A stretch of 10,908 nucleotides of DNA from JAEHDI01 sp035455185 (lineage in GTDB: Bacteria; Acidobacteriota; Terriglobia; Bryobacterales; Bryobacteraceae): NCBI GenBank assembly GCA_035455185.1, contig DATIFQ010000510.1:1-10908 (forward strand). Direction: 5' to 3'. Shown here in pieces: positions 1 to 6,725 of this stretch. Within the stretch, counting starts at the first letter, position 1; each line of letters opens with the position of its first letter. The notes beneath the pieces are model-generated. The model did not search any database. It was not told the origin of the DNA and worked only from the letters and a program-made list of their open reading frames with translations. A program made the translations under genes and the position numbers.

Positions 1-495
1 ATACGTGTGCGGGATGACGGACACCGAGACGACGCCGGTCTCTACCGAGGCGATGGTCAGACTGATGCCGTCGATAGCCACGGAACCCTTTTCGACAAGA
101 TACCGTTCCAGTTCGCGAGGTGCGCGGACCTTGAGCCACCAGTTCCCGTCTCCGAGCGCCTCCAGCAACAGCAGCTCGCCCGTGCCGTCCACGTGGCCCT
201 GTACAATGTGCCCGCCGAGCCTCCCGCCCGGTGACAGCGGACGCTCCAGGTTGACCGGCGATCCGCGCCGCAGGTCGCCGAGATTGCTGCGGCGCATCGT
301 TTCGGGAGTTGCGTCCGCCGCGAACGAGTTCCCCTTCAGGTCCACCGCCGTCAGGCAGACGCCATTGACGGAGATGCTCGCACCCTCAGCCGTGCCGTCG
401 AGCGCCGCCTGACATTGCAGGCGAAGCCGCGCGCCCGCCGCGCGTGTTTCAATCACCTCGACAATTCCGACCTCTTCGATGATCCCGGTGAACAT
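1..495 (-). CDS. ribE: Riboflavin synthase, alpha chain (partial, 3' end outside window)
   Basis: Riboflavin synthase dismutates two 6,7-dimethyl-8-ribityllumazine molecules to riboflavin, the last step of riboflavin biosynthesis in the cytoplasm. Translating the minus strand from the ATG at 495 gives 165 residues that stay open to the window edge; the family is usually about 200 residues, so roughly 35 are missing. The N-terminus MFTGIIEEVG is the family hallmark. Two lumazine-binding barrels are recognisable. The first carries NGVCLT (residues 44-49) and the GHIVQGHVDGTG segment (95-106). The second carries DGISLT (142-147), followed by the IPHT stretch (161-164). The start is supported by an AAGGA Shine-Dalgarno seven bases upstream, inside the last codons of ribD. 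Only three bases separate the ribD stop from this start, so translational coupling is likely. The symbol ribE follows common usage; some genomes call this gene ribC. Confidence 0.95.
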   Translation of the reverse strand, partial: MFTGIIEEVGIVEVIETRAAGARLRLQCQAALDGTAEGASISVNGVCLTAVDLKGNSFAADATPETMRRSNLGDLRRGSPVNLERPLSPGGRLGGHIVQGHVDGTGELLLLEALGDGNWWLKVRAPRELERYLVEKGSVAIDGISLTIASVETGVVSVSVIPHTY

Positions 496-498
496 GAC

Positions 499-1593
499 TC
501 AGTCCTTCACCAGCCAGGCCTCGACGGCGAACTCGTCAGGGGGAATCCGGTGGAGCGTCACGTCCCGGAAAACGATGGCGTCGGCGCGCCGACGGCGCCC
601 CGTTCCTCCCGCCACCGGAAGCGAGTGCAGGCCACCGAGGATCTTGGGAGCGTAGTAGAAGAAAACCTTGTCCACGATCCCGGCTTCAAGCGCCGCCCAG
701 TTCACCTTGCTCCCCGCTTCGATCATCAGCGACAGGTACTTCTCCCGTGCCAGATGCTCGATCAGCCGCCGCATGTCGGCCCGGCCTCCGGGTCCGTCGA
801 GCGTGAGGATGCGCACGCCCCGGCTCTCGAGCGCCCGGTATCGCTCCGGCGAGGCCGCCGACGTGGTCACCACAAGCAGGTCTTCGTTGCACGTCGTCAC
901 CATGCGCGCCACGGGCGGAATGCGAAGCAGCGAATCGAGCACGATCCGCAGCAACGGCCGGCTTCGCTCGTGTCCGGAGCGGTCCGTCAGCAGGCAGTCG
1001 TCGGCGAGCACAGTCCCGATACCCGTCAGAATGGCGTCGGAGCGGTGCCGCAGCTCCTGCACATGAGCGCGCGCCCGCTCGCTCGTGATCCAGCCCTGGT
1101 TGTCCTCCGGCGCGGAGATCTTGCCGTCCAGCGTAAGCGCCGCCTTCAGCGTCACCAGCGGCTGTCCCTTCCGCATGTAGTGGACGAACGGCTCGTTGAT
1201 CTGCTCCGCATCCGCGGAGTGCTGAGCCGCCATCTCCACTTCGATGCCCGCCGAACGCAGCCGCCGCAAGCCGACGCCCGAAACCAGCGGATTCGGATCC
1301 GGCATCGCCGCCACCACTTTGCTCACGCCCGCCTTGATCAGCGCCTCGGTGCAGGGCCCGGTCCGGCCGTGGTGCGAACACGGCTCGAGCGTTACGTAGA
1401 GCGTCGCCCCGCGGGCGCTCTCGCGCGCCTCCTCCAGTGCGACGATTTCCGCGTGCCTGACGCCCTTCCATGTGTGAAAACCCCGGCCCACCACGCGGTC
1501 GTCACGCACAAGGACGGCGCCGACCGTCGGATTCGGGCTGGTCTGGCCGGCGCCACACCTGGCCAATTCCAGCGCCTCGCTCATGTAGTCCAC
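499..1593 (-). CDS. ribD: Bifunctional riboflavin biosynthesis protein RibD (deaminase/reductase)
   Basis: RibD deaminates the pyrimidine product of GTP cyclohydrolase II and then reduces its ribosyl side chain with NADPH, making the ribitylamino-uracil precursor of riboflavin. The 364-residue protein has the usual length and both domains. The N-terminal zinc deaminase domain (about 1-145) has SPNPTVGAV (19-27), the HAE motif (H47, E49) and PCSHHGRTGPC with zinc ligands C72 and C81. The reductase domain (about 146-364) has the LDGKIS and WITS segments (155-171), TVLADD (194-199) and APKILGG (315-321). The glycine-rich turn usually read as EGGP is EAGS here (292-295). The start is a GTG at 1593, two bases after the ftsY stop and seven bases after a GAGG. 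An in-frame ATG at 1584 is the alternative, but it is less well placed and cuts into the conserved N-terminus. Confidence 0.95.
   Translation of the reverse strand: MDYMSEALELARCGAGQTSPNPTVGAVLVRDDRVVGRGFHTWKGVRHAEIVALEEARESARGATLYVTLEPCSHHGRTGPCTEALIKAGVSKVVAAMPDPNPLVSGVGLRRLRSAGIEVEMAAQHSADAEQINEPFVHYMRKGQPLVTLKAALTLDGKISAPEDNQGWITSERARAHVQELRHRSDAILTGIGTVLADDCLLTDRSGHERSRPLLRIVLDSLLRIPPVARMVTTCNEDLLVVTTSAASPERYRALESRGVRILTLDGPGGRADMRRLIEHLAREKYLSLMIEAGSKVNWAALEAGIVDKVFFYYAPKILGGLHSLPVAGGTGRRRRADAIVFRDVTLHRIPPDEFAVEAWLVKD
503..507 (-). promoter_or_regulatory. Shine-Dalgarno of ribE inside ribD
   Basis: The minus strand reads AAGGA here, seven bases before the ribE ATG and overlapping the final Val-Lys-Asp codons of ribD. 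The good match and ideal spacing fix the ribE start and suggest re-initiation by ribosomes finishing ribD. Confidence 0.7.
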
Positions 1594-1595
1594 GG

Positions 1596-2546
1596 CTATG
1601 CCTCGAAGATGGAAGAGATGAAGTCGTCAGGCTCGAACGGCAGAAGGTCTTGAGGCTTCTCACCGACGCCCACGTACCGGATCGGCAGGCTCAGCTCCCG
1701 CGCGATCGCCACCACGATGCCTCCCTTGGCCGTACCGTCGAGCTTCGTGAGCACGATTCCTGTCACTCCGGAGGTTTCTGTGAACCGCCGCGCCTGTTCC
1801 AGGCCGTTTTGGCCTGTCGTGGCGTCCAGAACCAGCAGCACCTCGTGCGGTGCGTCCGACACCACCCTGGAGGCGGTCCTCCGCATCTTTTCCAGTTCTG
1901 CCATCAGGTTGGATTTCGTGTGCAGGCGGCCGGCCGTGTCAATGATCACGTAGTCCGTCTTGCGCGCCTTCGCCGCCTGAAGTGCATCGAACATCACCGC
2001 GCTCGGATCTGCTCCCGGCTTCTGGCGGATCACCTCGGTGGCGGTTCGCTGTCCCCAGATTTCGAGCTGATCGATCGCCGCCGCTCGGAACGTGTCGGCC
2101 GCGCACAGCAGCACAGTGCTTCCGCCCGCCTTATACCGCTGGGCGAGTTTGCCGATGGTGGTCGTCTTCCCCGAGCCGTTCACCCCGACTACCATTACCA
2201 CGAACGGAGGCTCGGAGACCCGCGGCGGCGGCGTTTCGCTGCCCTGAAGGACTTCGAGAAGATGCTCGCGGATCAGGCTCCGGAGTTCCCCGGCGTCGCC
2301 GACCAGATGCCGATCCACACGCTGGCGGATGCGTTCCAGGATCTCCGACGTCGTCTTCACCCCGATATCGGCGGAGATCAGCGTGTACTCGAGTTCGTCG
2401 AGGAGGTCCGCGTCGATCTCCTTCTTGCCTTCGAGAACGTCCTCCAGGCGCGACACCAGGCCCGCGCGTGTCTTCTGGACACCCATCTTCAGGCGATCGA
2501 GCAGATTGGGTTCCTTCGGCGCGGAACCAAAAAGAGTCTGAATCAT
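1596..2546 (-). CDS. ftsY: Signal recognition particle receptor FtsY
   Basis: FtsY is the SRP receptor GTPase. It pairs with Ffh at the inner membrane and hands ribosome-nascent-chain complexes to the Sec translocon. The chosen start gives 316 residues. An N-domain helical bundle spans about 1-105. The G-domain follows with P-loop GVNGSGKTTT (121-130), DTFRAAA (151-157), DTAGR (203-207), TKLD (267-270) and the terminal GVGEKPQDLLPFEPDDF segment (293-309) typical of FtsY. The long acidic A-domain of the E. coli protein is absent, as in many short FtsY proteins. The reading frame is open upstream to 2807, but that part overlaps the divergent MBL gene and shows no family similarity. MIQTLFGS at 2546 is therefore the likely start. 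It heads the ftsY-ribD-ribE run. A weak GGAAAG lies before the start, and a TACAAT -10-like box sits 15 bases upstream. Confidence 0.95.
   Translation of the reverse strand: MIQTLFGSAPKEPNLLDRLKMGVQKTRAGLVSRLEDVLEGKKEIDADLLDELEYTLISADIGVKTTSEILERIRQRVDRHLVGDAGELRSLIREHLLEVLQGSETPPPRVSEPPFVVMVVGVNGSGKTTTIGKLAQRYKAGGSTVLLCAADTFRAAAIDQLEIWGQRTATEVIRQKPGADPSAVMFDALQAAKARKTDYVIIDTAGRLHTKSNLMAELEKMRRTASRVVSDAPHEVLLVLDATTGQNGLEQARRFTETSGVTGIVLTKLDGTAKGGIVVAIARELSLPIRYVGVGEKPQDLLPFEPDDFISSIFEA
1601..1604 (-). promoter_or_regulatory. Shine-Dalgarno of ribD inside ftsY
   Basis: The minus strand reads GAGG within the last Phe-Glu-Ala codons of ftsY, seven bases before the GTG at 1593. It supports GTG over the ATG at 1584, from which it would be 16 bases away. 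Confidence 0.55.
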
Positions 2547-2561
2547 GATGGCCAGCTTTCC

Positions 2562-2567
2562 ATTGTA
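2562..2567 (-). promoter_or_regulatory. Candidate -10 box for ftsY operon
   Basis: The minus strand reads GGCTACAATGG. TACAAT matches the TATAAT consensus at five of six bases and ends 15 bases before the ftsY ATG, so transcription would begin about 9 bases before the start codon. I see no good -35 hexamer at 16-18 bases upstream, so this is a box-level call only. Confidence 0.4.
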
Positions 2568-2611
2568 GCCTTCGGCGATACCCTCCCCTGGTCTTCGGCC
2601 TTCGGCCGCGA

Positions 2612-2617
2612 TAGCAT
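2612..2617 (+). promoter_or_regulatory. Candidate -10 box for the tandem MBL gene
   Basis: TAGCAT matches TATAAT at four of six positions and ends eight bases before the ATG at 2626. No Shine-Dalgarno lies between box and start, so a leaderless transcript is possible. No convincing -35 is seen. This is the weakest of the four boxes described. Confidence 0.25.
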
Positions 2618-2625
2618 ACGTTTCC

Positions 2626-4587
2626 ATGAGCAAGCCCACCCGCCGAAACTTTCTGCGGTCGGCCGGCACCGCCGCCGCGCTGCCCGTCTCCGCAACCGCC
2701 GTCCCGACGAGTCCGGCAAAGAAGGCGTACCGCCGGTCCGGATTCAGCCCGGCCGGCGCTCCCCGCAAGCTCACGGATAACCTGTACATCTTCGAGGATA
2801 CCTGCAACGTCTATATCGTTCGGGATGGCTCGAGCTGCGTCCTGATCGATTTCGGCTCGGGTAAAGTCCTCGACCATCTCCGCGACCTCGGCATCTCCAA
2901 GGTGGACTGGATTCTCCACACGCACCACCACCGCGATCAGTGCCAGGGAGACTGGAAAGCCACCGAGCGCGGCATCCCCGTCGCCGTCCCTGCGCATGAA
3001 AGGCACCTCTTCGGCGACGCGCGCAACTTCTGGCGCAACCGCCGGGTTTTCCATCTTTACTACGTGCGCAACGATTTCAACACCATTACCGAGGACATTC
3101 CGGTCGCCCGCCCGCTCGCCGATTACTCTACCCTCCGCTGGAACAAGACTGATTTCTACATCCTGCCGACTCCCGGCCACACTCTCGGGGCGATCACCTT
3201 GCTGGCGAGCGTGGACGGGAAGAGGGTCGCATTCTCCGGCGACTTGATGCACTCTCCCGGCAAGATCCACACGCTCCACGACACACAGGTCAACTACGGC
3301 GGCACGGAGGGAATCGATCTCGGCATCTACTCGCTCGCCCGCCTTCGCGAGCAGAAGCCTGAGATGCTCTGCCCATCCCACGGGACGCCGCTGAACGACC
3401 CAGACTCCGGAATGGCCGAGACCATCAAGCGCCTGACCGAATACTGCCGCTTCTGGGGGAATGAGCCGGTCGAGGAGAACCGTCCGTATGCCGTAAGCAG
3501 GCATCTTGTCGCGCACCACCAGACGACGTCGTCGTTCTACGCCATCCTCAGCGGCAGCGGGAAGGCGATGTTCATCGACTACGGTTCCGCGTCGGGTCTC
3601 CATTTCGGCAACTTCATGAACGCCACCGCCACCACCGACCGGATTCGCTTCGTCGAGCACTCGATCGACCACCTGAAGAGCAACTTCGGCATGAAATCGA
3701 TCGACGTCGCGATGCCCAGCCACATGCATGACGACCACATGAACGGCTTTCCTCACCTCATTCGGCATCACGGAACGAAGATCTGGTGCTACGAGAACAT
3801 GGTTGACATCTTCGAGAACCCGAGGGGCCACAACCTCGGCTGCATTCTCGGCGAGCCCTTCAAGGTTTCGCGCTCGTTCAAGAACGGAGAGAAGTTCAAG
3901 TGGGAGGAGTTCGAATTAGAGGTCGCCCACTCGCCCGGTCACACCGAGTACCAGATGGCGCTGTTCGTCAACATCGACGGAAACCGCATCGCTTTCACCG
4001 GCGATGCCATCTTCGAGAATCCGCGCAAGGACGGGACCTTGCGGCATAACCTGATTTTCAGGAACCATGTCGAGAACGACAGCCACCTGAAGTCGATCCG
4101 GGCCATTATCGGGCGCGAACCGAACATGATCGCGCCAGGCCACGGTAAGCCCTACGCCGTCGATCAGCCGACCCTGCTGGCAACCGAACAGAAACTGAGG
4201 AAGGGACAGCAGCACTACTTCGACCTGCTGCCGGAAGGTGAGGTCGGCTACGGCCTCGATCCGAGCTGGGTGAAGATCTACCCGTATCAGATCCTCCTGA
4301 CGCCCGGCCAGCCCCAGTCGCTGGAAATCCGCGTCCAGAACTACAATCCGTCGGCGATGAAACTGGAGGCGGCGATTGTGGCCCCCTCGGAATGGCGCAT
4401 CGAGCCTGACGTAGTGAAACTGGACATTCCGGCGCAATCCCACGGCGTGGGCAAGGTGACTGTAACCGCTCCCCGGGATTGGGACGCTCCCAGCGCTCGC
4501 TTCGCCATTGCCGCCGACGTCGTTCGAGACCGCAAGTACCTCGGCCAGATCACCGAAGCCGTAGTGGAGATGGCGAGTAACACATAG
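2626..4587 (+). CDS. Tat-exported tandem metallo-beta-lactamase-fold hydrolase
   Basis: This 653-residue protein starts with a twin-arginine signal (TRRNFLRSAG, 5-14) and an Ala-rich stretch ending near ATAVP, so export of a folded, metal-loaded enzyme is expected. Two metallo-beta-lactamase-fold domains follow. Domain 1 (about 48-260) has THHHRDQ (99-105), PGHT (H185), SGD (D206) and PSHG (H252). Its motif reads HxHxDQ, with Gln105 where the sixth ligand is normally His. Domain 2 (about 290-515) has SHMHDDH (365-371, canonical HxHxDH), SPGHT (H439), TGD (D460) and PGHG (H506). Residues from about 550 to the end look like a beta-sandwich/Ig-like domain (LLTPGQPQSLEIRVQNYNP, 557-575). The substrate cannot be told from sequence; this fold includes lactamases, lactonases, glyoxalases, sulfatases and phosphodiesterases. 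The gene is divergent from ftsY across 79 bases and appears to be a single unit. No Shine-Dalgarno is seen before the ATG. Confidence 0.9.
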   Translation: MSKPTRRNFLRSAGTAAALPVSATAVPTSPAKKAYRRSGFSPAGAPRKLTDNLYIFEDTCNVYIVRDGSSCVLIDFGSGKVLDHLRDLGISKVDWILHTHHHRDQCQGDWKATERGIPVAVPAHERHLFGDARNFWRNRRVFHLYYVRNDFNTITEDIPVARPLADYSTLRWNKTDFYILPTPGHTLGAITLLASVDGKRVAFSGDLMHSPGKIHTLHDTQVNYGGTEGIDLGIYSLARLREQKPEMLCPSHGTPLNDPDSGMAETIKRLTEYCRFWGNEPVEENRPYAVSRHLVAHHQTTSSFYAILSGSGKAMFIDYGSASGLHFGNFMNATATTDRIRFVEHSIDHLKSNFGMKSIDVAMPSHMHDDHMNGFPHLIRHHGTKIWCYENMVDIFENPRGHNLGCILGEPFKVSRSFKNGEKFKWEEFELEVAHSPGHTEYQMALFVNIDGNRIAFTGDAIFENPRKDGTLRHNLIFRNHVENDSHLKSIRAIIGREPNMIAPGHGKPYAVDQPTLLATEQKLRKGQQHYFDLLPEGEVGYGLDPSWVKIYPYQILLTPGQPQSLEIRVQNYNPSAMKLEAAIVAPSEWRIEPDVVKLDIPAQSHGVGKVTVTAPRDWDAPSARFAIAADVVRDRKYLGQITEAVVEMASNT

Positions 4588-4722
4588 GCTGCCGGCCCGA
4601 TTCTCGGGACGGCGCCACGATGCGACGCAACCCACGGATTTAGAAGGATTTCAGTCACTTCTCTCCTTTTTCCGCTGTGCACTGGAGGTGCGGGGATTGC
4701 TGCGCTACAATAACAGCACCGC
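4588..4722. other. 135-base spacer between MBL gene and kinase gene
   Basis: No open reading frame of interest is seen. A small hairpin (CCCGA-ttc-TCGGG, 4596-4608) follows the MBL stop but has no T-run. The right end carries a TACAAT box at 4706-4711. The rest shows nothing recognisable. Confidence 0.5.
4706..4711 (+). promoter_or_regulatory. Candidate -10 box for the Ser/Thr kinase gene
   Basis: The sequence reads GCTACAATAAC, the same GCTACAAT core seen before ftsY. TACAAT ends 11 bases before the ATG at 4723, which predicts a leader of about five bases. With a 17-base spacer the -35 would be TGGAGG (4683-4688), only three of six matches. No Shine-Dalgarno fits between box and start. Confidence 0.45.
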
Positions 4723-6657
4723 ATGGAACGGATCGGCAGGTATCGAATTGACTCTGAACTGGGTAAGGGGGCAATGGGCATCGTTTTCCGGGCCCAGGAT
4801 CCCGCCATCGGCCGCACAGTCGCCATTAAGACCATTCGCTTAACCGAGTTTGTCGACCCGGTCGAGCGTGGCCGCCTCCGGGAACGCCTCCTCAACGAAG
4901 CGCGCTCCGCTGGAATCCTCTCGCACCCCGGCATCGTTACGGTCTATGACGCAGGCGAAGAGAACGAGACGGCCTATATCGCCATGGAGTGTGTCAACGG
5001 CCCCTCGCTCGAACAGCTTCTCTCGGGCGACACGCCTGTCGATCCGGACACGCTGCTGCGGGTGATTCGTGAGACGGCCGCCGCTCTCGACTACGCCCAC
5101 AAAAAAGGTATCGTCCACCGTGACATCAAACCGGGCAACATCATGCTTCAGGACGATGGCACGGTCAAGATCACGGATTTCGGCATTGCCAAGATCGCCT
5201 CGCAGCAGTTGACCCAGGCGGGAACCGTCCTCGGCACTCCCAACTACATGTCGCCGGAACAGGTGCGCGGCAAGAAAGTGGACGGGCGCTCTGACCAATT
5301 TTCGCTGGCGGTGATCGCCTATGAGATGCTGACGGGCGACCGGCCGTTCACAGCGGACCAGCTACCAACGCTGCTCTTCAAAATCGTTCACGATGAGCCG
5401 CCCCCGGTTCAGCGGTTCAATCCGACGCTTACATGGCAGATCGAAGTTGTTCTTCGCAAGGCACTTGAGAAGGAGCCTGACCAACGGTACCGCAACTGCG
5501 CGGAATTTGCAGCAGCGCTGGATGCCGCCTGTAGGTCCTCCAAGGATTGGAAGCCTCTGCCGAGGGGCGGCGACGACGATCTGCCCACCGTCACCACTAA
5601 GATCGTCGAGCAGCCGGAGGCCGAACCGGAACCCGCAGCCGCTCCCGAAGCTCTTGCGCCGCCTCCAGCGGCAGCCGCGCCACAGGTACCCGCCATCGCC
5701 CAGCCGGATGTCGTACCAGAGGTGCAGGCCGAGCCGCAGCCGGTTACCGAGCCGACGCCCGGTCCGCAACCGGTTCAGCCTGCGCCGCCACGCGCAGAGC
5801 CTCCACCGGCGGCCGGGGCTCCACCGCCACGGGTCGAGCCGGAGCGCAAAGCGCCACCTCCTCGGAAGCGTGAGCCTGAGCCGGCCGGGGTGATCGTGGC
5901 GGAGGAGGTTGTTCCAGAGAAGTCTCGGACCATGCTGTTCGTGGCCGGTGGGATCGCCGCTGTTCTCGTCATCGCCGGGATTGCCGGCTGGAGCATGGGT
6001 TGGTTCGGCGGACAGCAAACCGTACAGACCGCCCAGACTTCCGCGCCCCCCCCGCAACCGCCGCCTTCCTCGCCTGTCGAGACCTCGTCTCGTCCGAGTC
6101 CGGCAGCCTCCCGGGCAAAGCAGAACCCCCCGGACGTTCCGCCTGCGCCGGCGGCGACACCCGCGACACAAGAGATGGAGCAGGCTCCGGGCAGGATTCG
6201 ACAACCGGCGGAGCCGCCAGTGACGCCGGGCGCCGGGAGCGAAACCGCGGTTAACGTCCAGACAGTCCCGCCCGGCGCGACCGTCACCTTTGACAACAAC
6301 CCGGCATTCACCTGCCAAAGCCCTTGCTCTTTACCTCTCACCAATGGCCGGCATACGCTCTCCGCCACGACGGGCGGTTACCGGACTGCGCTCCGGATTT
6401 TTGAGTTGCCACGAGATGCGGAACTCTCCGTCAATCTCATCCGAATGGCCGGACAGATTCTCATCGTGACCGAACCGCCCGGCGCTGCAATCCTGGTCAA
6501 CGGAAAGCAGCGTAGTGAGAAAACCCCAGCAACCATCGAGCTTCCAGTCGGCAAGCAAACCGTGGTCGTCAGTATGCCGGGATACAAGAATGATGACCAG
6601 GAGATCGACGTGAAAGACGGCGCCTACATGCGCCTGAGCTTCACTCTCTCCAAGTAG
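4723..6657 (+). CDS. Membrane Ser/Thr protein kinase with two PEGA domains
   Basis: A 644-residue PknB-type (Hanks) kinase. The catalytic domain (about 7-270) is complete: glycine loop GKGAMG (14-19), AIK lysine K36, helix-C glutamate E59, HRDIKPGN (132-139), DFG (152-154), an activation loop with threonines T164, T168 and T172, and the MSPEQ segment (176-180). A Pro/Ala/Glu-rich linker (about 284-400) leads to one membrane segment (about 403-425, FVAGGIAAVLVIAGIAGW). The outside part has another Pro-rich stretch (about 440-505) and two PEGA repeats. The first (about 508-573) has VPPGATV (515-521); the second (574-643) has EPPGAAI (584-590). C531 and C535 in the first repeat could form a disulfide outside the cell. 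Such kinases sense extracytoplasmic signals through the C-terminus and autophosphorylate; the ligand is unknown. It is convergent to the E1 gene and stands alone. A run of eight C bases at 6046-6053 lies in the outer linker. Confidence 0.95.
   Translation: MERIGRYRIDSELGKGAMGIVFRAQDPAIGRTVAIKTIRLTEFVDPVERGRLRERLLNEARSAGILSHPGIVTVYDAGEENETAYIAMECVNGPSLEQLLSGDTPVDPDTLLRVIRETAAALDYAHKKGIVHRDIKPGNIMLQDDGTVKITDFGIAKIASQQLTQAGTVLGTPNYMSPEQVRGKKVDGRSDQFSLAVIAYEMLTGDRPFTADQLPTLLFKIVHDEPPPVQRFNPTLTWQIEVVLRKALEKEPDQRYRNCAEFAAALDAACRSSKDWKPLPRGGDDDLPTVTTKIVEQPEAEPEPAAAPEALAPPPAAAAPQVPAIAQPDVVPEVQAEPQPVTEPTPGPQPVQPAPPRAEPPPAAGAPPPRVEPERKAPPPRKREPEPAGVIVAEEVVPEKSRTMLFVAGGIAAVLVIAGIAGWSMGWFGGQQTVQTAQTSAPPPQPPPSSPVETSSRPSPAASRAKQNPPDVPPAPAATPATQEMEQAPGRIRQPAEPPVTPGAGSETAVNVQTVPPGATVTFDNNPAFTCQSPCSLPLTNGRHTLSATTGGYRTALRIFELPRDAELSVNLIRMAGQILIVTEPPGAAILVNGKQRSEKTPATIELPVGKQTVVVSMPGYKNDDQEIDVKDGAYMRLSFTLSK
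6046..6053 (+). repeat. C8 homopolymer tract inside the kinase gene
   Basis: Eight consecutive C bases encode part of the APPPQPPP stretch (residues 441-448), just outside the membrane segment. A one-base slip would leave the kinase domain and membrane anchor intact but remove the PEGA domains. Confidence 0.85.
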
Positions 6658-6725
6658 CGGATCAAGGCGCTCCAGGCAGGGTGCTGAACAAGGTTCTGTG
6701 GGGCGCCGCTCCGCCACTACCAGGC

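Noticed and set aside
415..1653. Plus-strand open frame of 412 codons antisense to ribD
   Set aside because: It is Arg/His/Pro-rich with no recognisable domain and mirrors ribD, whose motifs are unmistakable. Long antisense frames are expected in GC-rich coding DNA.
2547..2625. FMN riboswitch controlling the rib genes
   Set aside because: The spacer before ftsY is too short, and none of the conserved FMN aptamer segments can be seen there. The ftsY-ribD and ribD-ribE gaps are 2-3 bases.
1470..2780. Plus-strand open frame of 436 codons antisense to ftsY
   Set aside because: No domain or signal is seen, and it runs through the divergent spacer into the MBL gene. It is a shadow of ftsY.
2547..2807. 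N-terminal extension of ftsY by 87 residues
   Set aside because: The extension overlaps the divergent MBL coding region and lacks the acidic composition of an FtsY A-domain. MIQTLFGS at 2546 fits the family start.
2131..3831. Minus-strand open frame of 566 codons antisense to the MBL gene
   Set aside because: Its composition follows the complement of the MBL codons, it crosses into ftsY in another frame, and it has no family hallmarks.
4596..4608. Hairpin CCCGA-ttc-TCGGG after the MBL gene as a terminator
   Set aside because: The stem is only 5 base pairs and no T-run follows, so it is not a convincing intrinsic terminator.
5362..6318. Minus-strand Arg/Gly-rich frame of 318 codons in the kinase region
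   Set aside because: It is the antisense reading of the Pro/Ala-rich linker. Its low-complexity Arg-rich sequence is not protein-like.
6658..6725. Bidirectional terminator between kinase and E1 genes
   Set aside because: Only 4-base stems such as GGCG/CGCC (6702-6715) can be drawn and no T-run is present on either strand. Nothing else is recognisable in these 68 bases.
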